Assembly (NCBI GenBank): GCA_944322715.1
Contig: CALUPT010000010.1
Coordinates: forward strand, 61,116 to 125,115
DNA from: an uncultured Bacteroidales bacterium
Lineage (GTDB): Bacteria > Bacteroidota > Bacteroidia > Bacteroidales > UBA932
Length of the DNA stretch: 64,000 nucleotides
Reading direction: 5' to 3'
Shown here: piece by piece, positions 32,070 to 41,439 of the stretch
Layout: each line of letters opens with the position of its first letter
Numbering within the stretch: position 1 is the first letter of the stretch
Translations under genes and position numbers: made by a program
Notes under the pieces: generated by a model
The model's database searches: none
Told to the model about the DNA's origin: nothing
Seen by the model: the letters and a program-made list of their open reading frames with translations, nothing else

Positions 32070-33788
32070 TTATCTGACAAGGGTGACGGAATAGTCCGGG
32101 CCGTAGATGACCCGCCGGATAGCATTCCTTTCAAGGCCTTTCCCGTTTCGTGTGAAACTGAAGTCGGACATAAGCATCCTGCGGTGGTCCGAGGATATCT
32201 TTTCAGTCCATTTGTCTCCGTACCGGGAGCACATTTCCGAGAAATAGTACATGATGTCATAGCCCTGGAAGGCCATCTGCGACGGCTCGGTGTTGTACAG
32301 GGCCCTGTATTTCATGAGAAAATCCCTCACTTCGGGGGTATCATAGTCGATATAGTAGGAGAGCGATGTGTGGAGCGAAGCGTTGTGCAGGTTCGCCACA
32401 TCGATCGTCTCGTAACTCCTGATTCTGGAAGCGCCGTACAGGACGATATTGTACTTGTTGTGTATCAACAGGTTGAGGTTGCGCACAACATCGTTCACGA
32501 AAGCCTCGCTCTCGGAAGCTACCAGTACGCGGTTCACACCCTGCCGGGTCATCATGGTCCCGAGGGAATCGAGGATGTCCCTGCCTTCGAGGATGCTGTA
32601 TGAGAAGGATGCGTGTCTGACTCCGCTCCGGTCAAGGACCTGCCTGAATTCGGTCTCCTTCTGCATGTTCCGGATGCCTTTCTCGTATATGATGATGGTG
32701 CTGTCCTCTTTTGTCCTGTCTTCCCTGATCCAGTTCAGAAGATCCTCATACTGGAATATGGTCGGAGTCGGCACCTGGATGAAGTTGCCGTGCTCCTGGA
32801 CGAGGGGCGCAGTCCTTGTATCCAGAGGAGAGATGACGGAAGTGCCTTCAGGGCACATCGCAAGCAGTCCGGACAGCCCTTTCATGGAGGTGGGACCGAT
32901 GACAAAATCGCTTTTGCCGAGCCTTTCTGCCGTTATCGGCAACGCATCCCCGTATGAGTCATATACGCTGAGGTCTATGTCGGTCCCGGCATCGCCGAGT
33001 TCCTTGGCCGCGAGGAGGACGCCGCTGTAGAAATCCATGCTGATGGAGCTGGGATTTTCGCTGCCGGCATTGAACGGAAGCATCAGCAGCGCCTTCACTT
33101 CCTTTCCCCCTGTCAGTTTCTCTATTATCCCGTAGTCAGGGCCTGTCTGTCCCGGAACCGGACTTGCCCCTGAAGTGGCGGCCGACCCTGTATCATCGGA
33201 AGTCTTTTTCCCAGCCTCTTTCATGTAACTGTCGAGGTTTGTGGGGATTTTCAGCTGCTGCCTGTTTTTCAGCCTGTTTCCTTCGAGTCCGTTGACTTCC
33301 ATTATTATCTCCACCGGCACCCCGTATTTTTCCGATATGACATCCAGATTCTCGTACCAGCGGACGGTATGGATGAAGAAATCCTTCTGCGCCGCCTTCT
33401 TCCTCTTCCTTTCCTCCCTTGCAGCCTTTCTCCCGGCCGCCTTGTCCTCCTTTATGGCCTGCCGGTCTTCTTCCGCCTCCTTCATTGTTTCGGTTCCGGC
33501 AGCAGGAATGAGTATGATGGCATTCTTTTTCAGTCCTGTCTCCCGGAGCGAAGGGTTGGCCGCATAGATCTCGTCAATGCTCACCTGATATGCCCTGGCT
33601 ATGGAATACAGGGTCTGCCTCTCCAGTACGATATGCGAATAGTACAGTTTTCCGTCCATCTTCACCTTTTCCTTCGATATCGTCACCGGAGGAGCCACAT
33701 AATCCTGTGCGGAGACTTCCGGCGCCGATGATACTGCAAAACATATCGACAGAATCTGTAATGTCAAGAATATCTTTCTCATAATCAT
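32070..33788 (-). CDS. LysM protein with a periplasmic-binding (type 1) domain
   Basis: A 572-aa exported protein. After the signal peptide come two LysM repeats: HIVLERQTLYSIARAYQVSIDEIY, and about residue 140 HTVRWYENLDVISEKYGV. A Ser/Gly linker follows. From about residue 215 comes an ABC-type substrate-binding fold (VKALLMLPFNAGSENPSSISMDFYSG ... ADVANLHNASLHTSLSYY). It probably binds peptidoglycan and senses or organises something in the periplasm. The start overlaps the stop of the upstream glycosyltransferase as ATGA, so the genes are coupled. A second ATG two codons later is also possible. Confidence 0.85.
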   Translation of the reverse strand: MIMRKIFLTLQILSICFAVSSAPEVSAQDYVAPPVTISKEKVKMDGKLYYSHIVLERQTLYSIARAYQVSIDEIYAANPSLRETGLKKNAIILIPAAGTETMKEAEEDRQAIKEDKAAGRKAAREERKRKKAAQKDFFIHTVRWYENLDVISEKYGVPVEIIMEVNGLEGNRLKNRQQLKIPTNLDSYMKEAGKKTSDDTGSAATSGASPVPGQTGPDYGIIEKLTGGKEVKALLMLPFNAGSENPSSISMDFYSGVLLAAKELGDAGTDIDLSVYDSYGDALPITAERLGKSDFVIGPTSMKGLSGLLAMCPEGTSVISPLDTRTAPLVQEHGNFIQVPTPTIFQYEDLLNWIREDRTKEDSTIIIYEKGIRNMQKETEFRQVLDRSGVRHASFSYSILEGRDILDSLGTMMTRQGVNRVLVASESEAFVNDVVRNLNLLIHNKYNIVLYGASRIRSYETIDVANLHNASLHTSLSYYIDYDTPEVRDFLMKYRALYNTEPSQMAFQGYDIMYYFSEMCSRYGDKWTEKISSDHRRMLMSDFSFTRNGKGLERNAIRRVIYGPDYSVTLVR

Positions 33789-34906
33789 AGAGTTTCATAG
33801 AAATCAACTAACTTTCTGCAGAAACTGCCCCACGAAAGCCTTTCCTTTTCCTTCCTTATGTTGGCAATGCAGTCCCGGGCTATGGAAGGGTCGCTGAAAT
33901 ATCTCAGGATCTCTTTCCTGATATCTTCAGGAGTGCAGCTCCCTGCCACGATACCCGTGCCCCTGTCTCCGATCATCTCTTTCAGTCCTCCAGCATCCGT
34001 GACTATCATCGGCATTTCGAAGTGGTACGAGATGGAACTGATCCCGCTCTGTGTCGCGCTCCTGTACGGCAGTACGACCACATCCGCGGCGGAAAAGAAC
34101 GAACTTACCTCAGAGTCCCTTATGTATCTGAGGAAAAGGCGGACCCTGCTGCTGCCGGTCATGCCGTCGATTATTTTCCGGTATCTGTCGAAAGAGCCGT
34201 ACGGTTCTCCTGCCACTATCAGCCGGTAATCATCCGGAAGGGCGGAGAACGCCTCCAGCAGGATATCGAGTCCCTTGTATTCCCTTATCAGACCGAAAAA
34301 CAGGATATTCTTCCTGCCGCTTTCGAGCCCGAGTTCCTTCTCCGCCGTTTCCCGCGGCATCTTCCGCCCGAAATGCGAGTAGAGGGGATGGGGAATGACG
34401 GTGTACCTCGCATCCGGTTTCATTTTCAGAAGGTCATCCGCCACTGCATTGCACAGGGTGACATATCCGTCGCTCCCTCCGAGGAAATATTCCGTCAGCG
34501 GGGTGTCGAAGAATCTCCGTTCGTGCGGCACCACATTGTCCAGGATGGAGATTACCTTGCATTCTTTCCTGAGCCGTCGTGTGACATATCCCAGCGATGG
34601 GGCGAAATAGGACATCCAGTATCTCGTCAGGACCATGTCGGGCTTCCATTTCCGTATTGCACGGGCGGTGCGGATGTATGAAAACGGATTTGCCGTATCC
34701 AGCAGGGATGTGCTCTCCACCGGTACGGCATTGTCATCTTCCGTCACATACTGCGTCTTCCCCGGAAAGAGGAAGGAAGGATACTGTCTGCTGAAATTGA
34801 ACGCCCTGACCTGATGTTTCTTCCCCAGTTCGCCGTAGAGGCAGGCATTGAACTGGGATATCCCCCCTCGATAGGGGTAGAAACACGACAGTATTGCGAT
34901 TTTCAA
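33785..34906 (-). CDS. Glycosyltransferase family 4 protein
   Basis: 373 aa. MKIAILSCFYPYRGGISQFN is the GT4 N-terminal glycine-rich opening. KPDMVLTRYWMSYFAP follows. The donor site is NILFFGLIREYKGLDILLEAF, and VVVLPYRSATQSGISSISYHFEMPMIVTDAGG is the E-x7-like tract. It transfers a sugar in the cytoplasm, and the acceptor is unknown. The start is directly adjacent to the stop of the Skp-like gene, and its stop overlaps the LysM gene, so the three are one operon. Confidence 0.88.
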   Translation of the reverse strand: MKIAILSCFYPYRGGISQFNACLYGELGKKHQVRAFNFSRQYPSFLFPGKTQYVTEDDNAVPVESTSLLDTANPFSYIRTARAIRKWKPDMVLTRYWMSYFAPSLGYVTRRLRKECKVISILDNVVPHERRFFDTPLTEYFLGGSDGYVTLCNAVADDLLKMKPDARYTVIPHPLYSHFGRKMPRETAEKELGLESGRKNILFFGLIREYKGLDILLEAFSALPDDYRLIVAGEPYGSFDRYRKIIDGMTGSSRVRLFLRYIRDSEVSSFFSAADVVVLPYRSATQSGISSISYHFEMPMIVTDAGGLKEMIGDRGTGIVAGSCTPEDIRKEILRYFSDPSIARDCIANIRKEKERLSWGSFCRKLVDFYETL

Positions 34907-35521
34907 CTATTCCTTGTTTTTGTTCTTGACATATTCCTCGTTGAGTCCGGCAAGCACATCATCCGTTATGTCCAAAGCCGGGTCAGCGGTGAATACGGGC
35001 ACCCCTCCCTGATTGGTAAGTATCATCGGGTACTTTTTGTCCGCGTTGTATTTGTCCAGATAGGTCTTGATGGCATCCACGATCTGGTTTGTCATCACCA
35101 TCTGCTCCTCGGTTATCTCGTTCTGCTTCTGTGCGGCGTAGTTGTTGAACTCGTCCTGCTGCTGCTGGATCTTCTGTCCCTGCACTTCAGCTACAGACCT
35201 GGTCATCAGTCCCTTGTTTATCTTCTCCTGGAAATCGTTATAGTCCTTCTCGAGCTTCTGGCCCCTGCGGTTCACCTCGGCCTGTATGTTCTGTACCTTG
35301 GTCTCCACTACCGAACGGAGGTCGTTCGCCATATCGTACTCCTGGAAAATCCTGTCAAGATCGATATACACGATGGAACCTTCGGCTGCCACTGCCGTCG
35401 TGTCCGAAGTGCCGGCGACGGCCTTTTCCCCCTTGCTCCCTTTGGACATGGACATTGCCCCGAATACGATTGCCGCAACTATCGCCACGACGCTGAGAAT
35501 GATAGAAAGGTTGTTTTTCAT
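34907..35521 (-). CDS. OmpH/Skp-family periplasmic chaperone, longer form
   Basis: 204 aa. An uncleaved-looking N-terminal helix (IILSVVAIVAAIVFGAMSM) is followed by GSIVYIDLDRIFQEYDMANDL, the Skp head start. A long coiled coil then runs from about residues 65 to 145 (VQNIQAEVNRRGQKLEKDYNDFQ). The C-terminal PVFTADPALDITDDVLAGLNE is also typical. It should hold unfolded outer-membrane proteins. A second Skp lies at 40744 after bamA. This copy may be membrane-tethered rather than soluble. Confidence 0.88.
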   Translation of the reverse strand: MKNNLSIILSVVAIVAAIVFGAMSMSKGSKGEKAVAGTSDTTAVAAEGSIVYIDLDRIFQEYDMANDLRSVVETKVQNIQAEVNRRGQKLEKDYNDFQEKINKGLMTRSVAEVQGQKIQQQQDEFNNYAAQKQNEITEEQMVMTNQIVDAIKTYLDKYNADKKYPMILTNQGGVPVFTADPALDITDDVLAGLNEEYVKNKNKE

Positions 35522-35601
35522 ATAATAATATTTTTATAGTTCCGTTTCCTGCCGCAGAATGGCAGCAGCAGGCAAAGATAATCAAAAAATCGACAGTTGC
35601 G

Positions 35602-36327
35602 TCAGCAGCCTCTGATTTTTGACAGATAAGCCTTTATGGTCTTTTCCAAACCCATGTACAGCGCATCGCAGATGATGGCGTGGCCGATGGACACCTCATC
35701 CGTCCAGGGGATGGTCCGGACATAGTATTCCAGATTCTCAAGGTTGAGGTCATGCCCGGCATTCAGTCCCAGTCCGCAGTCTCTCGCGGCCCTGGCCGCC
35801 TCTACAAACGGTGCAATCGCCTTCTGCCTGTCTTCCCGGTACCCTTCCGCGTACGATGCCGTATAGAGTTCTACCCTGTCGCATCCGCACAGTCTGGCTC
35901 CTTCCACCATCGCCGGGTCCGGATCTACGAAAATGGATGTCCTGATGCCCCTGTCCCTGAACCTTCTGCATGTTTCCGTCAGAAAGTCCCGGTTGTGCAC
36001 GGTGTCCCAGCCGGCATTGGATGTTATGGCATCCGCCGCATCCGGCACGAGTGTCACCTGATCCGGCACCACCTCCAGCACCAGGTCCACGAAAGATGGT
36101 ATGGGATTGCCCTCTATGTTGAACTCTGTGGACAGGGCGGGCCGTATCGCCCTCACATCCGAGTATCTTATATGTCTTTCATCCGGTCTGGGATGTACGG
36201 TGATCCCTTCCGCTCCGAACCTTTCGCAGTCCAGCGCCGCCTTCTCCACATCAGGCATGTTCCCGCCCCTGGCGTTCCTGATGGTGGCGATCTTGTTGAT
36301 GTTTACACTTAATCTGGTCATTTCCAA
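35602..36327 (-). CDS. pdxJ: Pyridoxine 5'-phosphate synthase
   Basis: A 241-aa TIM-barrel enzyme condensing 1-deoxyxylulose phosphate with aminoacetone phosphate, the last ring-closing step of vitamin B6 synthesis. Family motifs in order: [45 protein letters not shown], and near the end [15 protein letters not shown] second ATG two codons later (MTRLSVN) is as likely a start. It is divergent from nadK across a shared promoter region. Confidence 0.96.
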   Translation of the reverse strand: MEMTRLSVNINKIATIRNARGGNMPDVEKAALDCERFGAEGITVHPRPDERHIRYSDVRAIRPALSTEFNIEGNPIPSFVDLVLEVVPDQVTLVPDAADAITSNAGWDTVHNRDFLTETCRRFRDRGIRTSIFVDPDPAMVEGARLCGCDRVELYTASYAEGYREDRQKAIAPFVEAARAARDCGLGLNAGHDLNLENLEYYVRTIPWTDEVSIGHAIICDALYMGLEKTIKAYLSKIRGC

Positions 36328-36386
36328 CCTCCTTGTGTCAAAACTTCCGCTTCATGTCAGGACACGGGCCTGATGAAAAGCGGGCG

Positions 36387-36435
36387 CAAAAATAGGTATT
36401 ATTGTTCAATAATTGTAAATAATGTGCTATTTTTG
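36387..36435. promoter_or_regulatory. Divergent promoter region of pdxJ and nadK
   Basis: Minus strand: TATTTTTG at 36394-36387. Plus strand: TATTTTTG at 36428-36435. Both match the TAnnTTTG box, and each gene starts within 30-65 bases. Confidence 0.55.
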
Positions 36436-36461
36436 AAAAATGTTTGCTTTGCTGACGGACG

Positions 36462-37292
36462 ATGAGAATAGCGGCATATCTTGGAAATACCGGCCTTGAA
36501 CGCGATGCGCGGCTTGTTTCTCTCCTGTCCTCCTTGGAGGACGCGGGATGCGGGGTGTGTCTGGCGGACAGCCGTTCGGGTATCCCCGGAAATACGGATT
36601 TCCTGCTGAGCGTAGGCGGGGATGGCACTTTCCTGTCCGCTGCCGCGCTGGTGGGGGACAGCGGTATTCCCGTATTGGGAGTGAACCTCGGCCGTCTCGG
36701 ATTCCTGTCTGAAAACAGGCCGGAGACTGTAGCCGCAGCCCTCCTCAAGGGCGAGTACACGATAGAAAGCCGCACCCTGTTGGGAACATGCCTTTCGGTG
36801 CCGACCGGCAACGCCTCGATGGATGACCGGCCTTTTGCCCTGAACGAGGTGACTGTGCACCGTTACGGAGGGGCGATGCTGGGCGTGGATGTGACCGTGG
36901 ATGGCTCCGCTCTGCCCACCTATTGGGCGGATGGCCTGCTTGTGGCCACGAGTTCGGGATCCACGGCCTATTCGTTGAGTGTGGGAGGGCCGATAGTGCT
37001 TCCGGAATCCAAGGTGCTCATCATAGCTCCGATCGCTTCGCACAATCTCAATGTCCGTCCTTTGGTGGTGCCGGACACTTCAAACATAGAGATAGGGCTG
37101 CAGTCCAGGGATGACCGGGTCATCCTGACCATGGACAACAGATCTGCGGAAATAAGTCCGGACATGAAGATCGGGATATCGATGGCACAGTTTTCGCTCA
37201 AGCGTGTCCGGCTCAACAGTTCCGATTTCATAAATGCCCTGACAAGCAAGCTTTTCTGGGGTGAGGATATCAGAAATTCAACTGGAAAATAA
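36462..37292 (+). CDS. nadK: NAD kinase
   Basis: A 276-aa enzyme making NADP from NAD. The phosphate-binding motif is SVGGDGTFLSAA, NLGRLGFL comes next, NEVTVHRYGGAML lies mid-protein, and TSSGSTAYSLSVGGPI is the conserved glycine/serine tract. Two bases separate it from uppS, so they are surely cotranscribed. Confidence 0.96.
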   Translation: MRIAAYLGNTGLERDARLVSLLSSLEDAGCGVCLADSRSGIPGNTDFLLSVGGDGTFLSAAALVGDSGIPVLGVNLGRLGFLSENRPETVAAALLKGEYTIESRTLLGTCLSVPTGNASMDDRPFALNEVTVHRYGGAMLGVDVTVDGSALPTYWADGLLVATSSGSTAYSLSVGGPIVLPESKVLIIAPIASHNLNVRPLVVPDTSNIEIGLQSRDDRVILTMDNRSAEISPDMKIGISMAQFSLKRVRLNSSDFINALTSKLFWGEDIRNSTGK

Positions 37293-37294
37293 TT

Positions 37295-38017
37295 ATGGAT
37301 GAAAACAAGCGTTTGCCGGTCCATGTGTCCATTATAATGGATGGGAACGGAAGATGGGCCCGGGAGCGTGGCAAGGAAAGGATCTACGGCCATGCCGAAG
37401 GGGTTGAAAGCGTCAGGGCGTGTGTCGAGGCCGCAGTCGAGACTGGGGTGCGCTACCTGTCGCTTTTCGCGTTTTCGGAGGAGAACTGGGGCAGACCGGA
37501 CAGCGAAGTCGCTTTCCTGATGGAGATGATGATGAAGTCGATCAGGGAGGAACTCCCGAAACTGCAGGAAAACGGGGTCAGGCTGCTTGTGTTGGGACAC
37601 CTCTCGCGGCTTTCGGACTCTCTCAACGCGGCAATCGATGAATGCGTCCGGAAGACGGCCGGAAACAGTACCCTTACCCTGATTGTCTTCCTGAGCTACA
37701 GTGGCAAATGGGATATACTGCAGGCGGCCTTGAAACTGGCCGCGGAAATGTCGGAACATCCGGAGCGGAAGGAAGCCCTCATGGAAATGGGGCCTGACGG
37801 TTTTGACAGGTATCTGGTAACGGCCGGAATCCCGGATCCTGACCTGATAATCCGTACTTCCGGAGAGCAGCGGCTCAGCAATTACCTGCTCTGGCAGGGG
37901 GCATATTCCGAGTTCCTTTTTACGGATGTCCTCTGGCCGGATTTCAGGAAGGACGATTTCAGGGCGGCCCTTGAAGAATATGCCGGACGAGACAGACGGT
38001 ACGGGAAAGTAAAGTGA
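37295..38017 (+). CDS. uppS: Undecaprenyl diphosphate synthase
   Basis: A 240-aa cis-prenyltransferase making the lipid carrier for cell-wall sugars. The start region VSIIMDGNGRWARERGK, then YLSLFAFSEENWGRP, and RTSGEQRLSNYLLWQGAYSEFLF near the end are the five-region family signatures. It precedes bamA, as in other Bacteroidetes. Confidence 0.97.
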   Translation: MDENKRLPVHVSIIMDGNGRWARERGKERIYGHAEGVESVRACVEAAVETGVRYLSLFAFSEENWGRPDSEVAFLMEMMMKSIREELPKLQENGVRLLVLGHLSRLSDSLNAAIDECVRKTAGNSTLTLIVFLSYSGKWDILQAALKLAAEMSEHPERKEALMEMGPDGFDRYLVTAGIPDPDLIIRTSGEQRLSNYLLWQGAYSEFLFTDVLWPDFRKDDFRAALEEYAGRDRRYGKVK

Positions 38018-38060
38018 ATGCCGGATTATGTCGGTATCCCGGCTGAAACAGTCTATAAAA

Positions 38061-38092
38061 TTTGATAAAATTTCAAATAGCACCTATATTTG
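38061..38092 (+). promoter_or_regulatory. Promoter of bamA
   Basis: TTTG (38061-38064), a 20-base spacer and TATATTTG (38085-38092), 15 bases before the bamA ATG. The leader is very short. Confidence 0.75.
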
Positions 38093-38107
38093 CAGTTTTG
38101 AAATCGA

Positions 38108-40684
38108 ATGGGAAAGATGAGATGCAACAGAATAATTCCGCTTTTGCTCCTGTCCGTGCTGGGGCTCCCTCTGGCAGCCCAGCAGGAAGACAACGGGGTG
38201 ATTGTGGATTATAACAGTCCGAAGAAATATATCGTGGGCGGAGTTACCGTGGAGGGCAACAACTATTTCGGCCCCGACCAGATAATCCAGCTCACGGGCC
38301 TGCAGAAAGGTCTTGAGGTCACGGTCCCGGGTGACGACATGTCATCCATCGTCAACAGACTCTGGTTGCAGAGATATTTCGAAGATGTGGCCATCTCCAT
38401 CGATCATCTCGGAGAGACTCCCGACACCGCATATTTCAAGATAAGCATAACGGAGCGGCCGAGGGTGTCGAGATGGACCTTTTCGGGAGTGAAGAGCGGC
38501 GAGCAGAAGGAACTGCAGGAGAGGCTCAACCTGCGCAGGGGAGGGGAGTTCTCCGACTATGTCGCCAAGACCGCTTCGGACATCATCAAGAGATACTACA
38601 AGGAGAAGGGCTTCCTGCTGGTGGATGTGGATGTCCAGACCAAGCGGGATACCGTCATCAGAAGCGCCATCAGGGTGAATTTCGCGGTAGACAAGGGAAG
38701 CAAGGTCAGGATAAAGAGGATAACCTTCGAGGGGAACGACAATGTCAAGGAAGGGAAGCTCGTCAGGGCGATGAAGAAGACCAAGGACAACAGGCTCATC
38801 AATTTCTTCAGCTCAAAGAAATTCAACGAGAAGGAATACGACAACGACAAGAGAAACCTCATCAGCGCCTTCAACGAGGCAGGATACAGGGATGCAAGAA
38901 TCATCAAGGATTCCATATATTACATGGAACCTAACAGGCTGGCTATCGATTTCAAGATAGATGAGGGCAAGAAATACTATTTCAGGAACATAACCTGGAC
39001 AGGCAACTCGGTCTACTCCACGGATGTCCTGAACAATATCCTTATGATAAAGAAAGGGGATGTCTATGATGTGGTCACGATGGAGCAGAGGCTCTTCGGC
39101 GGCGGCAAGCAGAACGAGTACGATATCTCCAAGCTGTACAGGGACAACGGCTACCTTTTCTTCAACATCCAGCCGGTTGAGCTGAACATCACCGGAGACA
39201 GCGTGGATGTGGAGATGCGTATCGTGGAAGGCAAGCCGGCCACATTGAACAACATCATTATCAACGGTAACGACCTTACCAACGAGAGGGTCGTGCGCCG
39301 TCAGGTGTTCACCCGTCCGGGCTATCTTTTCAGCCAGACGGATTTCGAGCGGTCCATCAGGGAGATAGCATCCATGGGGCAGTTCGACCCTGAGGCCATA
39401 GCCGATCCCGCAAAGGGATATTCCATTGTCCCGAACCAGCTCAACAATACGGTGGACATAGTCTACAATGTTACGGAGAAGCCGTCCTCCCAGCTGGAAC
39501 TTTCAGGAGGATGGGGAGGCAACACCTTCGTCGCGACTGTCGGCGTCAGCTTCAACAACTTCTCCACAAGGCGGTTCTTCGACAAGTCGGCATGGAGGCC
39601 TGTGCCGCTGGGAGATGCACAGAATCTTGCGATAAGGTTCCAGACCAACGGAACGTATTACACCAGCCTTTCCGCAAGTTTCATGGAGCCGTGGCTGTTC
39701 GGAAAGAAACCGACGTCCCTGAGCATGTCCCTCTACTACACGAGGCAGACCAACTCATATATCGCCCTCGGAATGCTCAACAACGATGAGTATATGGAGG
39801 TTTACGGTGCGGCCGTCGGTATAGGAAGCCGTCTGAAATGGCCTGACAACTATTTCGTGCTGTACAACCAGCTGAGCTGGCAGACATACCGCCTGCACGA
39901 CTGGATCAGCGGATATTTCCTGTTCGATACCGGAATATCGCACAACCTCAGCTATACCGTGAGCCTGTCGAGGAATTCGACCGACCAGCAGATATACCCA
40001 CGTCAGGGTTCCGATTTCAGTTTCGCCCTGCAGCTGACCCCTCCTTATTCCCTTTTCAGGAAGAAGGATGCCAACGGCAACAGGGTGGCAAGCTGGAGGG
40101 ACATCGATTATGACAGGATGTCTTCAGAGCAGCGCTACCGCTGGATAGAATATCACAAGTGGACTTTCAAGGGATCCGTATATACCAAACTTGTGGGGGA
40201 TCTCGTGCTGATGGCAAGGGCGCAGTTCGGATATCTCGGCTATTATAACAGAAACTGGGGCTATTCTCCGTTCGAGGGTTTCCTGGTCGGAGGAGACGGC
40301 ATGTCGGGGTACAATACATACGGCTCGGAAGTGATTTCTCTCAGGGGTTACGAGAACTATTCCCTTACTCCGTATGTGTCTACGCCGTACGGCTCGGGGA
40401 CGGCCTATTCGGGTAATGTCTATGACAAGTTCACTGTAGAGCTCCGTTATCCGGTGATCCTTCAGCCGCAGTCTACGATCTATGCTCTGGTGTTCCTGGA
40501 GGGAGGTAACTGCTGGTCTGACATAAGGGACTTCAATCCGTTCCAGATCAAGAGGTCTGCCGGAGTCGGTGTGAGGGTGTTCCTGCCTGTGGTCGGACTT
40601 CTCGGAGTCGACTGGGGATGGGGATTCGATGATGCCACATACGGAGGAAGCCAGTTCCACTTCGTGATCGGACAGCAGTTCTGA
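38108..40684 (+). CDS. bamA: Outer membrane protein assembly factor BamA
   Basis: An 858-aa protein, the central barrel of the outer-membrane protein insertase. The signal peptide ends near LAAQQ. POTRA repeats run from about residues 38 to 450 (KYIVGGVTVEGNNYFGPDQI, KVRIKRITFEGNDNVKEGKL, YYFRNITWTGNSVYSTDVL, TLNNIIINGNDLTNERVV). The Omp85 barrel follows, with the late motif LRGYENYSLTP (the R-G-Y element of loop L6) and the terminal FHFVIGQQF. It has its own promoter and is followed by skp. Confidence 0.97.
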   Translation: MGKMRCNRIIPLLLLSVLGLPLAAQQEDNGVIVDYNSPKKYIVGGVTVEGNNYFGPDQIIQLTGLQKGLEVTVPGDDMSSIVNRLWLQRYFEDVAISIDHLGETPDTAYFKISITERPRVSRWTFSGVKSGEQKELQERLNLRRGGEFSDYVAKTASDIIKRYYKEKGFLLVDVDVQTKRDTVIRSAIRVNFAVDKGSKVRIKRITFEGNDNVKEGKLVRAMKKTKDNRLINFFSSKKFNEKEYDNDKRNLISAFNEAGYRDARIIKDSIYYMEPNRLAIDFKIDEGKKYYFRNITWTGNSVYSTDVLNNILMIKKGDVYDVVTMEQRLFGGGKQNEYDISKLYRDNGYLFFNIQPVELNITGDSVDVEMRIVEGKPATLNNIIINGNDLTNERVVRRQVFTRPGYLFSQTDFERSIREIASMGQFDPEAIADPAKGYSIVPNQLNNTVDIVYNVTEKPSSQLELSGGWGGNTFVATVGVSFNNFSTRRFFDKSAWRPVPLGDAQNLAIRFQTNGTYYTSLSASFMEPWLFGKKPTSLSMSLYYTRQTNSYIALGMLNNDEYMEVYGAAVGIGSRLKWPDNYFVLYNQLSWQTYRLHDWISGYFLFDTGISHNLSYTVSLSRNSTDQQIYPRQGSDFSFALQLTPPYSLFRKKDANGNRVASWRDIDYDRMSSEQRYRWIEYHKWTFKGSVYTKLVGDLVLMARAQFGYLGYYNRNWGYSPFEGFLVGGDGMSGYNTYGSEVISLRGYENYSLTPYVSTPYGSGTAYSGNVYDKFTVELRYPVILQPQSTIYALVFLEGGNCWSDIRDFNPFQIKRSAGVGVRVFLPVVGLLGVDWGWGFDDATYGGSQFHFVIGQQF

Positions 40685-40743
40685 TGCCGCCTGACGGGTA
40701 TCGGCACGGAACCTGAATTTTGAAAACTTATAATTTTATTGAT

Positions 40744-41331
40744 ATGAAAAGAATTATCGTTATGATTGCTGCTGCGGCGCTTGCCTTCACAGCAGCCAGC
40801 GCACAGAGCTACAAGTTCGCGCATGTCAATTTCCAGGAACTTGTGCAGCTTATGCCGGAGATGGATTCCGCAAGGGTGCAGATAGAAGCTGCAAATCAGG
40901 AGACCCAGGAGACATACGGAGCCATGGTACAGGAGTTACAGGACAAGTATTCCCAGTATGAGCAGAAATCGGCTGAATGGTCTGCGGCAATCCGCCAGAG
41001 CAAGGAGAGGGAACTGACTGAGATTCAGAACAGAATCCAGGATTTCGAACAGTCGGTACAGCAGGAGATGCAGCAGCTCCAGAACCAGCTGATGGGGCCT
41101 ATCTATCAGAAAGCCCAGGAGGCAGTGAGCAATCTGGCCAAGGCTGGAGGATATATCTATGTGTTCGATGCATCACAGGTGCTCTATATTGATGCATCCC
41201 AGAGTACTGACCTTACCCCTGAAGCCCGTACTGCCCTGAATATCCCGGCAGACAGGACTCTCGAATCCCTGCAGCAGGAGCTCCAGTCCCGTGCCCAGGC
41301 AGCGCAGACAGCTCCGGCAACAGCCCAGTAA
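40744..41331 (+). CDS. skp: OmpH/Skp-family periplasmic chaperone
   Basis: A 195-aa protein with a cleavable signal (AAALAFTAASAQ). FAHVNFQELVQLMPEMDSARV is the head motif. A long coiled coil (VQELQDKYSQYEQKSAEWS ... IQDFEQSVQQEM) forms the tentacles, and the C-terminal YVFDASQVLYID closes the body. It would carry nascent outer-membrane proteins to BamA, its direct neighbour. The chosen ATG begins the signal peptide; the frame's earlier ATG at 40720 does not. Confidence 0.95.
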   Translation: MKRIIVMIAAAALAFTAASAQSYKFAHVNFQELVQLMPEMDSARVQIEAANQETQETYGAMVQELQDKYSQYEQKSAEWSAAIRQSKERELTEIQNRIQDFEQSVQQEMQQLQNQLMGPIYQKAQEAVSNLAKAGGYIYVFDASQVLYIDASQSTDLTPEARTALNIPADRTLESLQQELQSRAQAAQTAPATAQ

Positions 41332-41360
41332 CAGTATTAATTATACTGAAGAATAAGATG

Positions 41361-41399
41361 ATGAAAAGGCCGGTTCCATTGCGGAGCCGGCCTTTTCAT
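41361..41399. terminator. Bidirectional terminator after skp
   Basis: ATGAAAAGGCCGGTTCC (41361-41377) pairs with its near-perfect complement at 41383-41399, allowing one G-T wobble, with a 5-base loop. A-rich and T-rich flanks on both sides would stop the skp transcript as well as that of the convergent peptidase gene. Confidence 0.85.
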
Positions 41400-41439
41400 C
41401 ATAAATGCCTTTCAGGAGCGGAAGGCATATAGGGTATGA